Below, piece after piece: positions 23,901 through 32,900 of a stretch of DNA of 64,000 bases. Below the pieces are notes generated by a model. That model made no database searches, was not told where the DNA came from, and saw only the letters and a program-made list of their open reading frames with translations. The translations under genes were made by a program, and so were the position numbers. The stretch is from Diplolepis rosae (lineage: Eukaryota > Arthropoda > Insecta > Hymenoptera > Diplolepididae): NCBI GenBank assembly GCA_030998225.1, contig JAPYXD010000701.1:13748501-13812500 (forward strand), in the 5' to 3' direction. Position 1 is the first letter of the stretch, and each line of letters begins with the position of its first letter.

Positions 23901-26900
23901 TTCAAATGTGGCTTTTGATTAGGAAAGGAGGAAATGAATTTCGAACGCATGCAGCTGGCAGAGAGGAAATGATCTTGTTCTAAGGTTGTAAGGAACTTTA
24001 AAGATAAATCGAATGCATGACATTGAAAATCGAGAACAGGTACTGCCTTGGGCTATAATGTAAATATGTTCTTGCTTTACACCCAAAGAATGTTAGATTA
24101 TGCAATTTAGAAAGCATTTAGGATCACGAAAATTAGACCTCAGGCAAAAATAGATAATTTTGCTTTCAAAAATAGCAATATTATTATTGAAGGGCTAATT
24201 TGAAAAAGAAAAGATTATTTTTTATGAAAAAAATTTGAAACACAATAAAATAATTCTATTAATAAATTTTATTTTCGCCCAAACTTATTTTCTTATCGCT
24301 TCGAGCCAAATTTTTAAAAATGATGCGATTCTAATAAATCACGGTTCATTTTTTTAGGAAAAAGATTCTCTACAACTTGACTGTTTCCAATTTTTGAAAA
24401 TGAATACTTTAATGGCTGAAATTGTAAAAAAACAATTTTTCAAAACAAAATTTTTATAAACAAATTGCTGTATTTGGTAATCATTAATTCAATTAATTTT
24501 TTAATTTAATTGATTAATTGGAATCGCATCATTTTTAAAAATTTGGCTCGAAGCGATAAGAAAATAAGTTTGGGCAAAAATAAAATTTATTAATAAAATT
24601 ATTTTTTTGTGTTTCAAATTTTTTTCATAAAAAATAATCTTTTCTCTTTCAAATTAGCCCTTCAATAATAACATTGCTATTCTTGAAATTTTAAATTAAA
24701 AGATCACTGAATTAAACTAGTAAGGATTTCAACGAATCAATCAGTAAAAACCATTGAATAGTTAGTGAAAAACACTGATTTATAAGTGGAAACAGTCACT
24801 GATTTACTTTAATGATCTATTTTCTAATTTACCAATAAATTTACAATTTACCAATAGATGTTTGTGAAACACAGAAACCAAAAAATTTCACGCTCTCCAA
24901 ATAATACAGATATTTTCATTATATTTGCTGATAAGTCTTATATTCGCGAAAAAACTAGTAAATTCTACTAAAATATCTTTGCAATTTACAGTATTAGTTA
25001 TTCTGTCATTATTTTATAACATGTACTCTGTAGAACAAACTGATTCTGTATGTATGATTCAAATGATTTATGCATTTTAGTCTGATTGCACTTAATATTA
25101 AAATCCTCGACTCTGGTATTCTATGTGAATTAAACAGAGTAGTTGGCACGGATTAGAGTAAGTTTAGCAACTCTTTAGCACGTAATATATGTGCAAAGTG
25201 GGCCAAGTACTCAATACAGCCTGGATAAATGAACGATGAGTGTACCGAGCATTGCATCACGAGGCGATTATCCTCATGATCGTTTAATACTTTTAGATAA
25301 ACGATTAGCTCTCAAAGGATTTAATTCACCAAAAATGTCTGTAAGTCAGATGAGTTCTCATACAATACTAACTAAAAATTATCATCAACATCGTTAGCAT
25401 GGAATTCGCACGTATGTATTGAACGTGCTGCTTTTTTATTCTATTTAATAATTACTATCATCTTGTTCTTCGTTACTTACTTTTTAAATTACAATCAGTA
25501 GTTTTTTAATCAATTTTAACCAGTGAATAAATTTAACTCACAGTTACATAATAAGTTAATTTTATCTGATCTACGTCTAAATTCGAACTGTTCTCTCAAT
25601 TTCAATCGGTCACTGAATTGTTGCTATAAAATCAGTATTTTTGAATATCATAAACTGGAAAATCAGTCAAAATCAACTTAATTGTAACTAGAATTCAGTC
25701 GATGATTGAAATTAGTAAACAAAACTACCAAATCAATTTATGAAAGTAATGAGTATGTGTACAGCTATATAAATCAATCACTGACTGAAATTAGCGAAAA
25801 GAATAAATTTAATTAAAGGTAACTCAACACTAAGAGCATTCAGTTTCTTGATATGAATCAATAGTTTTTGAAATTCATTTTATTCAGTGAATAATATATA
25901 TTCGCAGATATACAATTAGTTAATTTTATCTGATTTATAATTAAATGCGATTCATTATATCTCAATTGCAATAGGTCGCTCAATTGTAAGTACAAAATCC
26001 GTTTCTTTGAGTTACATGAACTGGAAAATCAGTTAAAATTAACCTATCTGTAGCTTGAATTCAGTCACTGATTGAAATCAGTAAACATAACAACCGATTA
26101 AAATTAAGATAATATCACGTAATTATACAGCAATAAATTCGTGACTGATTGAGATTAGTAAAAATAAAAGTTTAAATTTGAGAGAATTTGACTACAAAAG
26201 TATTTACTATCTTGATTTGAATCAGCAGTTTTTAACTTAATTTTATCCAGTGAATAATATATACTTAAAGATGTAAAATCAGTTAATTTCAATTAACTGA
26301 TATTTAAATGTGACTCATTTTATCTCAATTTCAATAGGTGAGTAGATTGTAGGTACAAAATCCGTTTCCTTGAGTCACATCAACTGCAAAATCAGTTAAA
26401 ATTAACCTATCTGTAGCTGGGATTCAGTCACTGATTGAAATTAGTAAACATAACAACTGATTAAAATTGAGATAATATCAAGTAATTGTACAGCTATAAA
26501 TTCGTGACTGATTGAGATTAGCAAAGAAAAACTTGAATTTAAGAGGATATGGATTTAAAAACATTTATTCTCTTGATTTGAATCAGCAGTTTTTAACTAA
26601 ATTTTATTCAGTGAATAATATTTACTTAAAGATATAGAATCGGTTGATTTCAATTAATTTATATTTAAATGTGACCCATTTTATCTTAATTTCAATGGGT
26701 GAGTGAATTGTAGGTATAATATCAGTTATTTTGAATCCCGATAACGGGAAAATCAGTCAAAATCAACTTATTTGTAGTTAAAATTAAGTCACTGATTGAA
26801 CTTAGTAAACTAAAAAAACCGATTAAATGTATGATAGTAACAAATAATTGTACAACTATAAATTTGTGACTGATTGAAATTAGTAAAAATAACAGATTGC

Positions 26901-29900
26901 ATTCAAGAGAACTTAACTTTGAAAGCTTTTACTCTCTTGATTTGAATCAAAAGTTTTTAACTTAATTTTATTCAGTGAATAATATACTCTGTAAATCTGA
27001 ATCATTTATTTGCCCTTTCACTGAGTGACCAGTGAAAAGGATATTTTTCACGGTTAAATCACTTAATTTTCACTGAGTAATCAGTGAAATTTGACTTATT
27101 CTCAATAAACTCTTTGTAGCTATTTGAATCAGTCAGATTTCAATGATAATCAGTAAATTTTGACTGATTCTGCTTTAGAGAGTACTCTCTAAATTTGAAT
27201 CAGTCAAAATATACTTATTATCAGTGAAATTTGACTGATTCAAATAGCTAAAAAGATGTTACTGCAAATTAGTCAAATTTCACTGATATTTCAGTGAAAA
27301 TTAAATGATTTGACAGTGAAAAATATTTTTTCACTGATGAATCGGTGATAATTAACTGATTTAACAGTGGAAAATATTTTTCACTGATGAATCAGTGGAA
27401 AGGAAAATCACTGATTCAATCAGTGAAAATTTCACTGATTCATATTTAGAGAGTATACTTAAAGAGATGTAATCAGTTGATTTCAATTGATTTATATTTA
27501 ACTGTGACTTATTTTATCTCAATTTCAATAGCTAAGTAAATTGTAGGTATAATATCAGTCGTTTTGAGTCCCATCAACTGGAATCAGTCAAAATCAACTT
27601 ATTTGCAGCTGGAATTCAGTCACTGATTGAAATTATCAAAAATAACAGATTTTATCTAAAAGAGTATGTCACTATGATCATATATTCTCTAAATTTTAGT
27701 GAGTAGTTTTTTTCAATGAAATTTCAGTCAATAAATAATTATTCACTGTTGAGGCTTGTGTAAATTTCTAAGCTTTAATGTTAAAAATACTTTCTCAATT
27801 TTAATAATTGCAATAATTATTCATATTCATAGCTACAATTACTTGTCATGATCGATATCACTGAGAAATCAGTAAAAATAATCTGAATAATCCGTCGGAA
27901 TTAAGTTTCTAATTAAAATTACTATAAATACAATAAATCACAATGGATCAAAATATTGTGAGTATTTCAACTCATCAAACATTTTTAACTTTTTGTTAAT
28001 TTCATTTCCAAATTTTGCATTCTCTTTAAACATTGCACTTTTTTGTAACACAATTCTGTTTCACTCTAAAAACATATTTCCAGTAGAGCATCAAAAAATA
28101 AAAAGATGAACTCATTATATCTTTAATCAAACTTGATATAATGAAAAGCACTAAGAGTGATTAATTTTCAATTTTCTGATTGATCAATCTCTTAACAGAT
28201 TAGTACGAGTTTCTTATTGATGAGGGAACAAAAAAATAAGTGGATTCTCCCACGATAATCCCGAGAAATCTGTAACGATATAAAGCAAAGATAAAAAAAA
28301 GGAAATTAATCCTTATACTCTATTGGTTGTGCAACGACTGAATGTATTATGCATCGTTATGATATTGCATTGACATAATTATTTTCATATATTAAATGAA
28401 TGCCGTCGGAGAAGCTGTCCAAGGGTTCGGGCAAAAGACTTTTAAATACAGTAATTAACCTGGCATGATTTGCATAGCGGATCCGCGTTTGTTAAACAAC
28501 GCTGGCTAGCGAGCAAAGGCGGAGGCGAGCCTCCAAAGACATAACGGTTAGGATCTGAGACTCTACTAGTGTTACCACCTTTTCAAGGAAACAAGAAGTA
28601 TACAAGAGCGCATATCCAGCACATTTCTACTTTACAATCACTTGCGCTCTCATATTTATAACATATTCATAATTATCATGCTCGCTGCAAGGCCGATAGG
28701 TTTCTCAATCAGACAGATAGTCACGTAGGAAATGCGCATATCCACCTTACATTTGCAAACATGTCAGTGCAGCTGGGTCTTTGATGACATTTTGCAATTA
28801 GCGAGAAGTATTAATTAATTTTTTTATCTAAGTCTTAAGTCTTCTGGATGCAAAGATCACGTCTTGATCATGTGAGGCGGATTTATTTCTCCTTCATTCA
28901 ATCAAATGTCAATTTATTACTACACTAATACATAATACTATTGAATCAATAGCACCAATGCTATTGGCAGTCAGATGCATTGAATAATTGCAAAGTGAAT
29001 GGCTAGGAATTTTATATTGACTCCTGACTCTGAGCTTTATTTTTTTCGATTTAATAGCATTGCTCGGATAAAATCTCTTCTCTGTGAATCTAAATTAGTT
29101 CAGTTTTACTGAATCTTCTCAAGATTCAGTCAATCATTTCTCATTGATTTGTAGTTGAATTGACTGATTGATAGTCAAATTCATTCGGTTACTAATTAGT
29201 TATTAAATAAATTATTAGCAATTGAACTATGACTGATTGAATTAGCGTGATTTGTAGAAATGAAGCTATTATTAATTGAATTAGTAGAATTTGACTTAAA
29301 GTTTATATAAAATTACAAGCCGTCAATTGCAGTAATTACTGAAACATTAGTTAACCGTTTAGCATGATTTCAGTCAGTAGTTTTCGATTATTCGTTATGT
29401 TTATTTTATGAATAATTCAGTACAATTTACTAATCTTTTGTCAATGTAAAAGATTTTGTCTTTTCTATTTAAAAAAAAATCAATCAATTTTACTGAAATA
29501 ATCGTATAATTTACTAAATGGCAATAGCATTGGTTTACTGTTTAAATATTATTTTTCCCAATGTAAAGTACTGAATGTTAATGTTTAGAATTAAATACAA
29601 TAAACTGGGAATTGTTGTAAATTACGAAAAAGTACAATTTTACAAATAAAATTACAAGTGTCACATCATTGTAACTTATTGCATCTAATTGCATGATTTC
29701 AGTCAGTAGTTTTCGATTATTCGTTATGTTGATTTTAGGAATAATTCAGTACAATTTACCAATCTTTTGTCATTGTAAGAGATTTTGTATTTTTTATTTA
29801 CAAAAAATCAATCAATTTTACTGAAATAATCGTATAATTTACTAAATGGCAATAGCATTGATTTACTGTTTAAATATTATTTTTCCCAATGTAAAGTACT

Positions 29901-32900
29901 GAATGTTAATGTTTAGAATTAAATACAATAAACTAGGAATTGTTGGAAATTACGAAAAAGTACAATTTCGCAAATAAAATTACAAGTGTCACATCATTGT
30001 AACTTATTGCATCTAATTGCATGAATATATTTCTAAATTCAAAGTATTTTATTTCAGAAATTGGAAATTTTATGACTTTTCCTTCCACATTTACCTTATT
30101 GTTAGATAAAATTCTTATATTATATGAAAAAAGTTTAATTGCCTAAGATAAAAATTTTATTTGATCAATATACAAATAAATTTTATTTCTATATGAATAA
30201 GATTTTTCTCTATAGATGTAGAAAATTCGTGCAAGGACATTGGATTCGAAAAATAAGAGTACAGGGTCGAAAAAAAAATTACCTCGCGTGAGTTTTGTGT
30301 AAAATTACTACCGGGATGATGAGCGAAAAAATGTATTGAATATGGAAATCAATCATTATGTGTAAGAGGAAAAATCATTAATTTTTATGTTCCCTTCAGT
30401 GAAGCATGTAATCGATAGACCTTCAGAATCTAAACGATCGTGCGAAAGTGAATTTACTATTTGCTTAGAGATTAAAAGAAATATTCTAGTAGATTAATTG
30501 CTTCTACAAGAAATGGCAATGCCAGTAGAAAAAGCTGAACGCGTCAGACACTAATATGCTTGAGCGAGCAAGTAGAAGAGGTCTATTAAGTACAGACCTT
30601 CTAATAACAAGCCGAGACTAATTTTTGATTTGAAAAAAAGTTCAAACATTTAAACAAGCATCTATAACTGTCTTTACAACTAAACAGCTTTTTATCGACA
30701 ATTAAATGTAAACTACAGTGAGAAAAGAGTTTTTTTTAAATCTGCATAAACATTTTGTTGGTAATTGTGCAAAAAACTTTATGTCGTCCCAACAAAATGT
30801 TTTATTAACACAAGAAACTTTCTTGCACAAATTTTTTTAGATCATGGATACTTTTTGGTTAATCACTTAAAAACAAACTTATTCAATTCAAGTCGAACAT
30901 TTTTTATAGTTTAGAAATATTAATTATTGATATCGTTCAAACAAAGTTCGCCTGATTAAGCAAAATGTTGATTAATTTTAGGGAATTTTTTGGTTAAATT
31001 TACCAAATTATTCAATCTACACACTTTAAATCTGAATCAGTAAAATTTTAACTGGATTGAAAGCAATTGATTGCACAACTACAAACAAAATATTTTTGTT
31101 GACTTAACAAAGTTGTTTTCTTAGTATTGAATGTGAAAAAATTCTTGAATGAATACAATAGACAAATACCTTTTTAAATCTCTTTTACTGACCTTAGTTT
31201 TACAAGGATTATTTCCTGCATTACTTGAAGTAACGACAAGGCCGGGGATTTCTCACGTGCACATAATATTATATTTCTTACTATGTATTATCATTCATGC
31301 ACTTAGAAAAAAATTCGTTCATTGAAAAAAATCGTTTTGTTGAATTCAAAAAGTATTTTATTGACTTAACCAAATTTTTTGTTGAATATAATTACTTTAA
31401 ATTTAATTAAAGTAAATGAAATGTTTGATTGGATCAACAAAATTTTACTAACCAAAAAAAAGTTGTTGAAATGAAATAGTTTTTTTAGATCAAGCAAATA
31501 TTTTTTTTAGATCAATATAAAATTTTGTTGACAACGAAACAACAAAACACTTAAATATTCAGGATTATAATTTTAAAGTATTAAAAATGGATTTGGAAAA
31601 CCGTATCAAAATGACTATTAATAACTAGTAGATGAAATTTCAAGTGCACTTGCAAAATGAAAATGTGTAAATTTTCAAGTATTTTCTAACAATAAGTGGA
31701 AAAAGTGATTTCGAAACATTTTTTACGCAAAACTACAAAGTCACGCAACGAAAGTAACAACTTCACATTCTCTTGCGTCGTTAAAGTCACCGAAGCTTCT
31801 GCCCTGACTCAAGATAATATTTCATGAAATACAATTTATAACAAAGATTTGTCACAACTTGAGCCCAATTTCAGTTATTTCAGTTATTAATCCAAGTCGT
31901 ATAATAAACATTAAGAAACCTTCGAATAAAAATGATTAATAATAAAATATTATTATTATTAATTTGTTATTTCAAAAAATGAGATTTATGATTATATAGT
32001 AATAATAATATCAATTGTATAATTTTCTCCCAGAGTTTATTGAAGTTATGTAGATTAAATAATTAGGATTTTCAGCTACAAATTTGAATTATTTTGACTT
32101 GATATAATATTCAGAAATTAAAATTTCATTGGCAACACGGAGAAAAATATCTGTTACATTTACTGAGTCCATAAATTAAAATAGTGACAATATAAAATTT
32201 CTCCAAATTTAACAGATATTTGAGTACAATTCATCGCTTTTTTTGTAGACATAACAGATTTGTCAATAAATATTACAGAAATGCCTCTTAAAGTCACAAA
32301 ATGAAGAATTTTTTTTAAAAGCGGCAAATTCTACTGAAAAAAAAAGATTCATTTGCAGTGCAACTTTACAATGAAATGGAATATGAATTAGATAGAGATC
32401 TTAATTCAGATTCAATTGATACTTTTATCTTCGTTGCTAAAAAATAAATAAATATTTAACAAGAAAGCTGAAAACAAATGATGGATAACTTGTTTGATTA
32501 ATTTCTTTACAAGGTCATGAATCTTACGAAACGAGTATGATAATCAGTCAATTTTTTTTTCACACGAGGCAGTAGGTCTTCATTCTTCACTGTTTACACC
32601 CGAGAATTTCACTCTTTCACTGTCAGCAAGAAACGTGACAGATTCAAAGACAGAGTATGAGAAATACTGAAATTACTTTCTGATGTAACTTTTTTCATTC
32701 TGACGAAAGGATTCAAGTCAAAAGTCACGTAGTCTGAGTAAAATGAGTGGAAACGTAAATTGTGTTAATTTTTAATAGTGCAATGGAAAAATCCGAGTGT
32801 GTGTGAAAAAGTAACAGTAAACGAGTTAGAAGCCGCAAGTGAAGACCGGTTCGGATTCACGTCATCGGTGCATATGAAAAAGTTATTTGAAATCCCAACT

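Larger units (their letters stand above)
25495..27755. repeat. Tandem array of ~360-bp units, about five copies
   Basis: A marker (AACTGGAAAATCAGTCAAAA-type) recurs at 25649, 26016, 26378, 26736 and 27569: spacings 367, 362, 358 and 833. The last equals one unit plus the 470-bp double MITE inserted at 26986-27453. Each unit also has TCAGTCACTGATTGAAATTA and GTGAATAATATA. Copies differ at roughly 10-20% of positions by eye. Confidence 0.8.

Noticed and set aside
25495..27755. Possible CRISPR array, because of regular repeats
   Set aside because: Units are ~360 bp and diverged, without short identical repeats and unique spacers, and the DNA is animal.
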